Notes under the pieces: model-generated
Database searches by the model: none
What the model saw: the letters and a program-made list of their open reading frames with translations, nothing else
Told to the model about the DNA's origin: nothing
In this document: positions 12,373 through 23,238 of the stretch, piece by piece
How positions within the stretch are numbered: position 1 is the stretch's first letter
Layout: each line of letters starts with the position of its first letter
Translations under genes and position numbers: made by a program
Assembly: GCA_009192285.1 (NCBI GenBank)
Contig: WBVU01000005.1
Coordinates: forward strand, 1,310,768 to 1,374,767
DNA: 64,000 nt
Direction of reading: 5' to 3'
Origin: Morchella semilibera
Lineage: Eukaryota; Ascomycota; Pezizomycetes; Pezizales; Morchellaceae

Positions 12373-13607
12373 AGCAGACTATGCCTCTACGACGGATAAA
12401 GCTGCAGGTCCTCCTTCCGGACAGGTGCAGGGCACCCCCCCGGTTGCTTGGGAGGAACCGGTTTCTACCAGTGGAACTGCAAGAAGGACGGGTACCAATT
12501 GGGAAGAAGAAGAACAATCTAAGGAAACTACCTCCACGAATACCAGCCAATTGCCTGATATTGGCAAACTCAATCTGAGCAATCCACCTAAATGGCCAGT
12601 ACGTCCTGGTCTATCCACGATCCAGATACCACCCATGTCTGTTCATGATATGGAGACAATCATCGAATCACTTTCTATGCAGGTCAGACGCATGAAGGAT
12701 CCTAACCAACCAGCCACGGCCCCGGGTTCCACCGAGAGACTCTCAGGATCATTTGTTAGCGCCGGCGGCGTAGACAGAAGAACCTACATCAGCAAACTCA
12801 ACTTGTGACTGGAGTCTCCCAACAGTCTCCCAGGTCTCCTGAGAGTCTCCTGAGACCTCCGGATATTTTTTGAGTCTCCTGAGACTCAGGAGACATCAGG
12901 AGACAAATGAAGTCTTGCTGATGTATGCGCCTGGCATTGACCTACCAAGTCCTTCGCCTATCGCGGATATCCCCTACACGCTGAATAATAGGCAACTCAC
13001 AGAAAGATCTGATTCAGACACTGGCCGGTTTTGGAAGACTAGTGAAGTGGGATATTTCTGGCCCGACATGCCTATCTCACACGGACAAGGAAGGCATGTA
13101 GACTTTGGGGATAAAGGCCGCGGGTTTAGAGACGTGAATGCTTTCGTCGCAAGAGTTATCGATCAAATCCCTCATCTGGGTAGGGAAGTCGTCCGCAACA
13201 ACATTCAAAATTGCCTCAAAGGTTCAGCATTCGTATGGTATAACGATATCCTACCGGAGCAAGTCAAGATGGACCTCAGAAGTGATCTCTCGGGACGTTG
13301 TCAGCGTTGGCAAAATATCCTCATCGACAATTTCAAAATGTCTGGCGCTGAAGCAATGAAGATGATTATCTCCCCCTCCACCACCTACACCACGTATAAC
13401 CTTCGCAGGGGTGACTCAATCTCCTTGTGGTTTATGGACATGATGTCGCTGGCCACCGACGCGGGATTGGGTGCTGACCAGCAAAAGATTAACTTTGCGT
13501 GGCATAAATTAGACAATGAGATCCGTCGATCACTTCCAGCACCAAGACCCAATCACTCAGTACAAGACTATCTTTTAGATCTTAGACGCTGTGAAGAAAA
13601 CCTCTGA
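12338..13607 (+). pseudogene. gag (capsid region), retrotransposon 1, interrupted
   Basis: The ORF starts at the ATG of MDPAKGKG and runs in one frame to 12,808, where a nested short element (12,787-12,923) breaks it. It resumes in a different frame from about 12,926 to a TGA at 13,605-13,607. Subtracting the nested element with one flanking TA joins the two parts in frame. The part after the break has a retrotransposon Gag/capsid character: a helical region containing KGSAFVWYNDIL and a downstream RRGDSISLWFMDMM block, of the kind that assembles into virus-like particles. The stop at 13,605 is a single in-frame nonsense codon, since the frame continues into the nucleocapsid part. Confidence 0.75.
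12787..12923. mobile_element. Nested short element in gag of retrotransposon 1
   Basis: This 137-bp insert begins CATCAGCAA and ends TTGCTGATG as an inverted repeat. It is flanked by TA on both sides (12,785-12,786 and 12,924-12,925). The interior begins TTGTGACTGGAGTCTCC and consists of repeated GTCTCCTGA-type units, some inverted. The same ends and internal opening occur in gag of retrotransposon 2. Removing the element plus one TA restores a single gag frame, which strongly supports a discrete insertion with a 2-bp target duplication. Confidence 0.75.
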
Positions 13608-13637
13608 GAGAGCTTTTCGGAGCAGGAAAGGAGAGTT

Positions 13638-14003
13638 ATGCAGGTAGCACAATTTGCCATCTCTAGACACAACCGCAATACAGGAAATCAATATCCTTCG
13701 GCAAACCAGCAAAGAACGGCGATGCAACCCACCAGTATCCCAATACCTCAACGTATTACCATGATGTCAAATAGCCAAGGACCACCACCAAGGCAGCGGA
13801 GTTACACGGCAGGGAACCGAAGCTTTCCCCCTACTCAGGTAACCCAAGGGGTGACAATGGCAAGTCCCTCTGGTGCAAACCAGGGACCCTTCCCACGGTC
13901 TAACTACAATCCTGATATACCTAGGAGACCATGCAGATGGTGCAACGGAAATCACTACGACTCAACGTGCATGCAACGCGACCAACATACACACAGGCCA
14001 TGA
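13638..14003 (+). pseudogene. gag nucleocapsid region with zinc knuckle, retrotransposon 1
   Basis: This 121-codon open stretch is in the same frame as the capsid part before it and the protease after it, separated only by TGA codons at 13,605 and 14,001. It is rich in Gln, Asn, Pro and Ser. It ends in a CCHC-like knuckle, CRWCNGNHYDSTC (C-x2-C-x3-H-x4-C). The x3 spacing differs from the classical x4 form but is a usable zinc-binding arrangement. Its likely role is RNA binding and genome packaging. Confidence 0.7.
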
Positions 14004-14039
14004 GGTACACCGGGCAGTGATCCACAGGCACTGTTTACG

Positions 14040-15878
14040 GTGGACTCGACTGGGGACCATGAATATGACCTTGATCACCAAGAAGCAATGGACGGATTTT
14101 TCTCAGTGACTCAGGGCACATTAAAAGATTATGATGAATTTTGTGCTGAAATGGCAAGGAATGATGACTGGGTTGATTGCGGTCACGCTCAAGAAAATCC
14201 TAAGGCCATTTCCGGACCAGAGTCAGACAAGAAGGAAGTCTTCATTCCAACCATTCACCACATCGGGGTTCTTCGCTTTGGGTGTGGAACATGCGGTCAT
14301 CATGAACCATCAAGGAACAAACTCTTCAAGCATCTACGAGAATGGGGTCACAGCACGGCTAGCGGGTATGACCTCGGAAGCAGTACGGAAGAACAGTTCC
14401 TAATAAGTCATGGGGAAGCTAAAGTCATCCAGTCTAAAGCTCCAAAGGTATTAGGGACTGGATACGCTTTCCGGGACTATAATTTCTTGGAAATCGCGGT
14501 GCGTACAGCCGCAGACTCTGAAGATATTTGGGTTTGTCTGGACACTGGATGTGGAGTCAGTCTAATCGACTCTGCGTGGATTAAGGAACTACTTCCGGAA
14601 GCTTCCATCCTCACACGTCCCAGTTCGGTCAATGTTAGAGGTCTTGGAGACGCCATTCATGCTTCCAGCCAATACATGCTCCTTCAGCTCAGCATCCCAG
14701 CCACAGACAGTAACGATCAACCCATTATTGCGCAAATTAACCGCGAGTTCCACCTAGTACCTAGCCTTGGATGCAAAATCTTAATCGGAACTGATGTCAT
14801 CGTCCCGGAAAGAATGATGATCGATGCAGCTGGGGGAAAAGTGGTCATTGGCGAGTGTGATTCTGTAAAGGCGCCATTGAGAGTGACACTCAGGGGAAGG
14901 CAAGTGGTTCATAGGGCGGTCAAAACAAAATCGGCTATGACTATTAAACAATGGACGAAGTCTTGGGTGCCTATCAAGTTTCAGAAATTGGAAGGCGGAA
15001 GAGATTATGAGTTCACGCCACGCTACAGCAAAGCAACGGCATATCTGGCATCAGCAGGAGGTTTCAGTAGGCATGTGGTTAGTGAACGGGTAAACGCTGT
15101 CATCTACAACAATCGAAGTGCTCTCCCAATACGCATTGAGAAGAACACAAAGATTGGGGTCTTAGATGATTTTGAATCTTTGGTACATCACTTCAGAATC
15201 AATGTTGAAGCGCAACCGGAGTTTGCAGAGTGCGCGGAATCAGGAGAATGGGTCAATTACGAACCAAAATCTGGAAGTTTCTATAGGAATACCCTACCGG
15301 TCACACCTTCTTCCCCCATGATGGGAAGACATTTCTGGTTGGAAATGCAAGGTTTCCAGGCCAGCGTCACGGATCGGAAATCAAAGTATGGAATTGACTC
15401 TGTTAACTTCAACGAAGAAGACAACATTAGTGCTTCGGAAATCGCGTCACTTAAGTCCTTGGCGAGAAACTACTCCAAGGTTTTCGAGGATTTAGGGTCA
15501 GTGGTTGATGAACTGGAAGAGGATTGGATGGTTATTACGCTTAAACCGGATGCTAAACTGGACTCGCGGGGACCCTATAGGGTATCGGAGCGCGATAAAG
15601 AGATAATCGACAAAACCTTCGATAGGATGCACGACGAATCGAAGATGGACTGGGGCACTGGAGGCCCAATTGGATGGCCAGTATTTGTAGTCTGGAGCAA
15701 AGGAGCAGGAAGGGTCGTGGTAGACATCAGAGGCTTAAACGAAGGATCATGGGGAGATTCTTACCCATTACCTCGACAGGAAGATATCATTACCTGTGTG
15801 AGAGGAAAGAACTGGATTACCACCCTAGACTTGTCACAGGCGTTCCTCCAGAGGAGGCTATCAAAAGAGTCTAGATAG
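14040..15878 (+). pseudogene. pol part 1: aspartic protease and N-terminal reverse transcriptase
   Basis: This 612-codon stretch continues the gag frame. A CCHH/C2H2-like cluster (CGTCGHHEPSRNKLFKHLREWGH) lies near the start. The aspartic protease signature follows at about 14,535-14,560 (CLDTGCGVSLID, catalytic Asp codon at 14,541). The RT begins with a GWPVFVVWSKG block, then VVDIRGLN and the first catalytic Asp in TLDLSQAF near 15,830. An in-frame TAG at 15,876 cuts the RT in two. Because the frame continues beyond it, this is a nonsense change rather than a natural end; stop read-through is a weaker alternative. Confidence 0.85.
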
Positions 15879-17729
15879 TTGACAACAGTGGTAACCCATA
15901 GGGGTCAGGAGGTTTTCACCGTTACTCCCATAGGATATAAGAATTCCCCAGCGCATATGCAAAGATATATGGAACGTTTGCTTAGGGACCATAAGAGCTA
16001 CGCACGCTGCTTTATTGATGATATCACTATTTTTAGCGAAAGCTTTGCCGAACATTTGTCCCACCTTGAAGCTATACTTTTGGTTTTATCCAAGTCGTTC
16101 ATCTATCTCAAGGCGTCGAAATGCTATGTCGGTTTCCACGGTGCAAAAATCCTCGGACGTTTTGTCGATCGGTTTGGACTTTCTACAATTGAAGAAAAGA
16201 CTAAAGCCATACGTGAAATGATTTTTCCTACCACGCTCGCAGAATTAGAAACATTTATCGCAATGGTCGGGTATTACCAGCCACATATACCATATTATGC
16301 GGCATTGGTTGCTCCGTTGGAAAAGTTGAAAACTACACTACTGAAACCGGCTCCAAAAGGCGGCAAAGAAAGAAAACACTACGTTTCATCTTCTAAGGAC
16401 ATTATCCCGACAAGCGCTCAAATGGAGTCATTCAAACTTTTACAAGAAGCTCTGGCAAAAGACACAACGCTAACCCATTTCGATGGATCTATCCCTCTTT
16501 TTGTTAACCTTGATGCATCCAAAGAATGGGGATACGGGGTGTCTATCACGCAATTTCCACGAGAGCTTATGAAAGCTCAATTTTCCTTCGAAGATATCGT
16601 GGCTTGCAAGCATAACAGGTGTGAGTCAAAACCTATATGCTACATTTCAAAAAAGTTAAACAGGCATGAGATGAATTATTGGCCTACAGAATTGGAGGTG
16701 GCTTGTTTGGTATGGACTATACGCAAAATCAGGCACTTGGTAGAGGAGTGGGTCATCACCATTATTTTCACGGATCATAATTCTTCCGTGGACATCACCA
16801 AACAGACTAGCATGGCTAACGCGACGGCCCATAAGCAAAACCTTCGTTTAGTCCGCGCTTCCCTATACCTTAGTCAATTCGATAGGTTAGATATCCGACA
16901 TCTGCCGGGAAGGGAAAATATTGCTGCAGATGCGCTCTCTAGGCTGCGAGCAGCTGAAACTGAAGTCTTTCCCGAGAAAGTGGGTGTTGATATTTATGAA
17001 ACCCTACATACAGAAGCGGTAATGGTTCGAATCTCGGATGACCTTGTCGACCGTTTCCAGGAAGGGTATCAGAACGACAATTTTTTTCGGTCCAAATTCA
17101 ATGAGCTGAAAAGAAAATTCTTTGCACCAGGAAATGAGGGAAGCACTTCGCACGAATATCAAAATATAGTCATCGAAGACGCGGAAAACAGCACTTTCAT
17201 CACCGGAACAGAGGATCGTCCCACTAGAAGTAATAGGGAGAAAAGATTCTTACTTTACTTGAAGGACAACGATGGCATCCTGAGGCTCTGCATTCCGAAA
17301 CTTCTTCATGCCAGCTTCTTACAGATGGCTCACGATAAGCATAAACATGCCGGCGTTGAGAGAACATACACTCGTCTGCGACAAAATTACTACCTGAAAG
17401 ACATGTCTAAGGTGGTAAAAAAATATGTGGAACACTGCCCATCTTGTTTGACCAATGAGACACACAGACATAAGCCGTACGAATCTCTGCGTCCCATCAA
17501 CTCGCCCTCGTTACCATGGGAATTAGTGAACATGGATTTTGTTGTCGCTCTCCCACCATCAGCGCCCACCTTGCATATTTGGAAGGATTGCACCCCTCCT
17601 ATTCCAACCTATGACGCAATCCTTACAATAACGATAAATGCACTAGATCAATACGCCTCCTTCCAGGGAAAGGAAATTGGTTTGCAAGAGATTGGGCCGA
17701 GTCATACTTCGACGCGGTATACCCGATAA
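15879..17729 (+). pseudogene. pol part 2: RT palm, RNase H and integrase N-terminus
   Basis: This 616-codon stretch is in the same frame as part 1. It opens with TTVVTHRGQEVFTVTPIG and has the RT active-site box FIDD (16,011-16,022), a variant of YVDD. An RNase H domain follows, with LFVNLDASKEWGYG near 16,500 and IFTDHNSS near 16,770. The integrase zinc domain has HDKHKHAGVERTY and CPSCL (17,330-17,450) and the first catalytic Asp in NMDFVVALP near 17,535. The frame is then lost near 17,690: the expected motif after ARDW continues in another frame. The integrase core is therefore disrupted. Confidence 0.85.
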
Positions 17730-17822
17730 TGGCTTACCAGGTGGTATCATCAGCGACAGGGGCTCTGTTTTTTTGTCAAGATTCTGGACATCGCTTTTTT
17801 AGTCTCATGGGTACGGATTGTA

Positions 17823-18296
17823 TTGCCACGACAGCATATAATCCCCAAGCAGACGGGCCAAAGTGAAAGGACAAACCAAACTATGGAAATCGCCCTGCGT
17901 CATTTGGGAAATGGAAGGCAGGATAATTGGGTGGACGCCCTTGGGCAAATTCAAATTGAACACAACAACGCCACCAATGCATCAACGAAGAAATCACCCA
18001 ACGAGCTTCTTTTCCTTTATATGCTTAGGACCATCATTGACTTGACGGCACCGGCAAGAATCGAAGCCTCCAGAGCAAGAAGCAACGAGGCTTTAGGAGT
18101 CACAATGGGTGCAAAGCTGCGTGTGATGAGGGATGACGCCCTTGACGCCCTAAGGTTCAGCGAATTCGCTATGGCTGTTCAATTTGATAAGAGGCACGAG
18201 AAAGTAGATTTCCGCGTAGGGGATATGGTTTACATCAACTTCGCGAGAAAGATGGAAAAAGGGTACACCGTTGCTGGAATTAACTCGCCAAACTAG
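17823..18296 (+). pseudogene. pol part 3: integrase C-terminal portion
   Basis: The frame resumes at about 17,855 with TGQSERTNQTMEIALRHL, containing the catalytic Glu of the DDE triad, followed by the WVDALGQIQIEHNN block. A DNA-binding region with VDFRVGDMVYINF comes next. Just upstream, the second catalytic Asp motif (SDRGS, near 17,750) and NPQADG (near 17,845) lie in other frames, so at least two small indels separate them. The frame is lost again near 18,290, and the chromodomain segment continues in another frame. Confidence 0.75.
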
Positions 18297-18640
18297 GACC
18301 CCAGAGAGCTGGGCCTTTTCCGGTGCTGGAGATGATTGGGAAGAATGCCTGCCGTTTAGGTGATATTCCCACAAGTTGGGAAAATTTGGCCAGTTATTTC
18401 AGTTACCCAACCTCGAGCGCGCGCCCGCTGGGACTGACCCCTACAATAGAAGAACCACGGTGCCCCCCAGATATCAATAGAGAAGGAGTCGATAGACCGG
18501 TGGACATTGTTTTAGATACGAGGTTGTTTCATGGACAAAGGCAGTACTTGGTTAAATGGAAAGACGCTCCTGTCGAGCAAGCATCATGGATGTCAGAAAT
18601 GGATCTCGAATACGCGGAGGAAATGGTGTTGGAGTTTTAA
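18297..18640 (+). pseudogene. pol part 4: chromodomain C-terminus
   Basis: After a one-base frame change near 18,290 the frame reads LGPQRAGPFPVLEMIGKNA. It ends in a compact chromodomain with the hallmark QYLVKWKD followed by SWM (about 18,540-18,600). Chromodomains on gypsy integrases bind methylated histone H3 and bias insertion toward heterochromatin. The protein ends at TAA 18,638-18,640. Confidence 0.8.
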
Positions 18641-18965
18641 TAAGACTCATCTCAATGCTGGGAAGAAGAGAAAGGCATAAGCGATATAAACGTGGAAACG
18701 CTCGGGAAGCAAGGGATCGGGAAGCAAAAAGTTTTTTTTTTTTTTTCTTTTGTTGTTGTTGTCTTGTTTGTTTTTCTGGCTTTTTATTATATTAATTTTT
18801 GCTACTGGCAACAACGAGAGAGATTAAGCTGGGAAGGTTATGCTTATGTTGTTCAGGTGGGACTGATTGCATTGTTTTGGCTTTGGAAATTGTTTCTATT
18901 TATTGTTTTGCTTTGATATTTATTTATATGCTTTGAGAAGCAGGAGATTGGCTTTTTTGTTGTTT

Positions 18966-18976
18966 TTTGGGGGGAC
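18966..18976 (+). other. Polypurine tract, retrotransposon 1
   Basis: A short run TTTTTTGGGGGGAC ends immediately before the 3' LTR. The G-run is the likely RNase H-resistant primer for plus-strand synthesis. It is preceded by a long T-rich, non-coding 3' tail (18,730-18,965). Confidence 0.5.
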
Positions 18977-19089
18977 TGTTGCCAAGACATTAGGTCAAGC
19001 GTGTTGGACAGGTGGCTAGTAACTTGTATTTAGCAGGCCTTACCTCGCCACCCCCTGAATACATCATCATTCTACACAGATATCTTACA
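18977..19089 (+). repeat. 3' LTR of retrotransposon 1
   Basis: This copy is identical to the 5' LTR at 11,683-11,795 over all 113 bp. It is followed by the target duplication GATCC (19,090-19,094). Identity over so short a sequence gives only a weak limit on age. Confidence 0.93.
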
Positions 19090-19094
19090 GATCC

Positions 19095-20829
19095 CATGAC
19101 TCAGCACTTGTCTTTCCAAAAAGGGACTGATCAGCGCGTGTTACTTGTGCCAAGACCGGCCCCATCACCGCGTCCGCCATTTATGCACCACAACTAACTG
19201 TCTCTTATCTGAAACAACGTACCATCAACCGATCGGATCACCGCGACTTTAGATAACCGAATGTTCTATAACAGCTACAATCGGTCTAGACCAAGCAGAC
19301 TTTTGGGACAATACCCAGTGCTATGAGGATACCACATGATACACCGTAATGATGATTCTCTCAGCTGTGCGTTCACCCCACGATTCATCTTTGGCCAGCT
19401 TGAGTGTTGGATAATGGCTATGACGGGTCGGAGATGATAAAATCCGTGACTACACATACGAAAGCCTTTGTAGGGTGCTCGGTGCTTCCAATGGCTGGCC
19501 TTGCTCTTGCCACGTCAGATTCTTGCTTTATGCATACTTAGCCAAGTACCCATAAGGATCAACCAGGAATACAAATCTTGTTTGAATCCCGCAGACAAAG
19601 CAGAGGTAGAGATCTCGCGCCGGCAGGGATATGGGGAGGTATCTGGATACGGATGGGGCGGGGAGCGGGGGTTTATCATCTTCGAAAATCTAAACCGGAG
19701 CTACCCGGCCGGTGGCCCTGACATGGGCAAAAAGTTCCACGTGGGTCTCAGATGCGATACCATCGGTGACTCCTAGATCAACACTTTAACTCCACAACAC
19801 TAGTACCCTACAGGAAGTGGGGTACTGGTCCGCTACGGCACCCTAGAACGACACCACCAGACCAAACAATTCCCGCGATCGGAAGACAGAAATTTGATCG
19901 ATCGGGCAGGATGGATGTCTGAACATCGTCACTGTACGAACGGAAGCCCTCCATACCGGGTCGGTGGGCAGTCGCGCCAGTCTAAAGGCAAATTATGATT
20001 ACCGATATTGTACATTATATCCGGCCGCGGACCTGGTGCCGTCTGTGGTGCAATGAGACCCAACAATTCGGCTGAGGTCCTGTGGGCTGCCAGTTCCGGG
20101 GAACTACACCATCGCGCCACCAGGTGGTGGGCTCGGTTGCAAGGAAGGTTGTCGGCGGGAGTGGGTGGGGGGGGGGGGGGGGTGCTGCTGCTACGTGCAG
20201 TATATGCAACAGCAAAGAGTTGATGGAAGGAGGTAAAACACCTTCAACAGCCAGGTTGAATGAACTTCTAGGAGTCATCGTGCGAGGAAGCTTGTGACCG
20301 ATACTCACGATCTGCCTGCCATATACAGACAGATATATACGCTGGCCGGCCATTTACCTAAACATGTTACATATGATTTTACGCAAAATAGAGATTGAAC
20401 GTAACTGGGTGTAAATTGCTCTATTGGGATGGGATTAGATATACATGCAGGAAAGAAACATCAGGAGAGCTTTACGTCACTGCACTTGTAGCGCTGGTGG
20501 ACATTCAAACCTTGCAAGCATATACCCAGTCACATGTAGTACACCTTTTGTCTCCCACCTTAGTCCACGGTTAAATACAGGGAGCAAGGTCGGGTATTGA
20601 ATGTGTGTGATTACTATCCCTGGCTCACTAGCCGTAGAGGGCGAGTCTACTGCAAGTGTGGGACGTTGGAGGAAGTCCTCAGCTCTTCTTGTCTCCTTCC
20701 AAAGCAGGTGTGAATTTCAGGCCCATAAATACTCTCAAATGCATCATCAACAACCAAACCCACAATGAATTCATTTTCCAAAGTCCACCCACTTCCCTAA
20801 ACTTCATATTAGCACCACAACTCACAAAT
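19095..20829. other. Intergenic stretch before the membrane-protein pseudogene
   Basis: I see no gene. A G-rich run GGGTGGGGGGGG... occurs near 20,163-20,182. The interval includes the target site of retrotransposon 1 and the likely promoter region of the downstream pseudogene, but no clear TATA box. Confidence 0.35.
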
Positions 20830-22751
20830 ATGCCCTTTAGCTTTCTTTTCTTCAACTTGGGAGATCGGTCACCTGTCGGCAAAAATCTTCCTATTCAAAA
20901 TTTCGACCCTCTGCATTGAATATTGCATTTTCAAGGGATATGCAGTTGTTTCCCTCAAGATCCTGTCCTATGAGTCCTATCTCATGTCATTGGAGACGGC
21001 ATTTGAACGGTTTGCGTATGTCTGCTTGCCAAAGCCACGGGATCAGAAAAAAATAAAGGAACGCTGGGCTCTTACTTGTTTTGTTCTGTCTCTTCTCGTC
21101 TTTGGCCTCTATGACACCATGCTCTGTGGCCTCGAGCGTCCCGGAACGATCCGAAAGAGCTCTTATCGGCGTGCAAGCCAGCTGCCGTGCAAGCTCGACA
21201 CCTCCGGAAACTATGTCGTCCATACCAAAGGGATACCCGGTATGGTGGAGGGCATTGATCTGGTTAGAGACATTACCCAAGGTGTTTGGCTCCCAGCGAA
21301 TAGAACACACCTCACTTTGACTGGAGATGTTGATATCGGAAACCCAGAAATTTTTCCTGCAATGCGGATACCAGCTGCCCAGCACCAAGGGAACAGAATA
21401 TTCCTAGATACAAGGGGATGGTCAATTGCTGCTGATAGCGACCCAGCAGTAGTCTGTCCAACCTCCTTCGACGGCATGGTAGAGACATGGCGTTGCAACT
21501 TCCATGTGAATGGTTCTGACGCTATTCGAATCCTCACCAAAGAACTTGCAAGGCCTACTGTTTGGTGGAATACCTCCAAAGTTGATGCGGGTGGGTGGGA
21601 TATCGCCGCAGAGATTGGGGGTAATCCTTGGGCCTGTTCTCGGTGCTCAACAGCACGAAACAGTCGCAAAAGCTGAGGTTCTGACGGTCAGTAAAGGCGA
21701 CGTGAAGAACGTGTTCCTGAATAAAGCTATGAAGGTGAGTACCTAACGTCCACAACACTGTCATGACAAGCGAAGAGTGTAGTTCTGACGAAAGTAATGC
21801 AGGTTAGCATGCTCGGAGTGGAGGGAGGTGAGCTTGCAGATTCCGACATCGCCGATTTAATCGACAGACGCTGGCCGCCGAAAAACATCCCTGGAAACCT
21901 AACTGCTAGGGCCGTTGCAATGGAGATTATTTCTGCCAAAAGAAAAGGCTTAGGTTCAACAGTTGGGTGGGGCACGACCGAAGATGAGGGTCTCAAGTTA
22001 GAGTATTGGACCTTTATATATGGTATCGACCCCAAACGTGCCGAAGGCAAACTGGCAAATTCTACGACGCGGTCCACCGGCACACCCCTACTTTCGTATC
22101 CATTCCTCTAGCCTTCGCCTTCTTGACACCATCAAGGGCTCGGTCATTCCACCACCGACTGAGCAATGCAATAAACCATTTGTCTCAATAGCCAACGGAG
22201 GCATACCACGATATTCTACCTGCGAAAGAATCAGAAATCTGTCATCCACAGGCTCCGACATGCTCGGACAGCTAGACACCTCCGCTCTCTATATCCTTGC
22301 TGATACTCTGGGACGCACCTACGGCAAGAACTCAACCCGTGCCTTGTTCCCCAACGCATATCGATGGTACCTGGATCATGAGGAGGAAATTGATCGTCTT
22401 GTCACTTCACGGGGGTACATAGTCGGTGCTAATTCTACCGCGGTTACTGTCCTCATGGACATTGATGTTGAGGCAATATCTTCACTCCAACTCATGTTAG
22501 TACTTGTACCTATTGCTTTGGCGGTCGCTATCCAACTGTACACCTGGCGTATTCTACCACTCAACTATAGATCCACTCTTCTGTACCGCCTCAGGAAGAG
22601 TGAATGGAATATCGATGGGGTCAGGGAGGATCTCGAGGCCTCCCCAGCACACGAGCTGGGCCCTAACCCTATCACCACACCCAACGGCCCACAAGGCGCC
22701 ACCGGGTCGGAAGCAGTTCACACCCCAGGACGAATGATAGACGTGAATTAA
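20830..22751 (+). pseudogene. Two-TM glycoprotein family gene, frameshifted paralogue of the 48-kb gene
   Basis: The translation follows the intact gene at 47,951-49,828 along its length. Shared blocks: GLYDTML at the end of an N-terminal transmembrane helix (about 21,075-21,140), NYVVHTKGIPG, LTLTGDVDIGNPE, ELARPTVWWNT, EIGGNPWA, QQHETVA, VSMLG, YILADTLGR and a second transmembrane helix near 22,500-22,555. Frame is lost by one-base shifts near 21,645 (after GNPWA) and near 22,088. A possible start is the ATG at 20,830, but reaching the conserved ATG at 20,984 from it needs another shift near 20,880, so the true start is uncertain. A 68-bp intron lies at 21,735-21,802. Cys residues and N-glycosylation sites are partly kept. 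Function is unknown; two or more shifts make it a likely pseudogene unless they are assembly errors. Confidence 0.75.
21735..21802 (+). other. Spliceosomal intron in the membrane-protein pseudogene
   Basis: The intron runs GTGAGT...CAG over 68 bp, a typical size for ascomycetes. CTAAC near 21,743 and CTGAC near 21,785 are branch-point candidates; the latter lies 13-18 bases from the 3' site. Joining ...ATGAAG to GTTAGCATGCTC gives KAMKVSML, matching LSALKVSML in the intronless paralogue. The paralogue has continuous AAAGTGAGCATG at this point. Confidence 0.8.
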
Positions 22752-23089
22752 GCGACGAGTGGAGCTGGCGAGGTGGGAATTCAATGTATCTTAAGTGCAA
22801 GATTTTCGGTTCGTAGCGATGTAGTGGTCGGAGCTTGTTTTTCAACTGATGAATCAATCATATATATTTCTTTTCCCAGAACGAAAAACCTGATTATACA
22901 TCCTTAGAGCTTTCTATACCGTTACCAAGATTTCAACAAGTTCATAAGTACAGCTAGGCGCGGAAATGTTCACCTTTTATTCAAGTACATGTATTTGCTG
23001 TTGGACCAGTACATAATTTTGGAGATTTCTGTATAGACATACATGTAAGTATTTACTTGAAGAGCTGTTGCAGCTAGGGTAACCTCAAC
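22752..23089. other. No gene recognised
   Basis: AT-rich downstream region of the pseudogene. TACATGTA octamers lie at about 22,986 and 23,039. Confidence 0.4.
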
Positions 23090-23238
23090 TACTCGTTTGC
23101 CACGAGCAGAACGAGAAAATTCAGTTGCTCAGGGCAAGGATAGTTTGTATGGGCTGGCGATGATCTCTCCTACAAATCATCCCTGTTTCATGAATTCAGT
23201 CACTTACATTTTCTGGTTCTTTTCGTCGTAAACGAGTA
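23090..23238. mobile_element. MITE-like element, TACTCG family, copy 3
   Basis: This 149-bp element has arms of about 38 bp. The left arm starts TACTCGTTTGCCACGAGCAG and the right arm ends GTCGTAAACGAGTA, with AGAAAAT shared in the inner part of both arms. The interior contains TAGTTTGTATGGG, the same core as in the copies at 6.9 and 7.9 kb. TA lies at both edges. Confidence 0.72.

Larger units (their letters stand above)
11683..19089 (+). mobile_element. Ty3/gypsy LTR retrotransposon 1 (chromovirus type, defective)
   Basis: A complete 7,407-bp element is bounded by identical 113-bp LTRs and a 5-bp target duplication, GATCC (11,678-11,682 and 19,090-19,094). The order is gag with a zinc knuckle, aspartic protease, reverse transcriptase, RNase H, integrase, then a C-terminal chromodomain. 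RT before integrase places it in Ty3/gypsy, and the chromodomain points to the chromovirus branch. The coding region lies mainly in one frame but is broken by stops at 13,605, 14,001 and 15,876, by frameshifts near 17,690, 17,850 and 18,290, and by a nested 137-bp element in gag. It could move only with proteins supplied in trans. Confidence 0.93.

Noticed and set aside
15876-15878. Programmed stop read-through in pol of retrotransposon 1
   Set aside because: The stop lies inside the RT domain rather than between gag and pol, so a mutation is far more likely.
20008-20353. Gly-rich and Pro-rich ORFs near 20.0-20.35 kb
   Set aside because: They are opposite-strand translations of a poly-G run.
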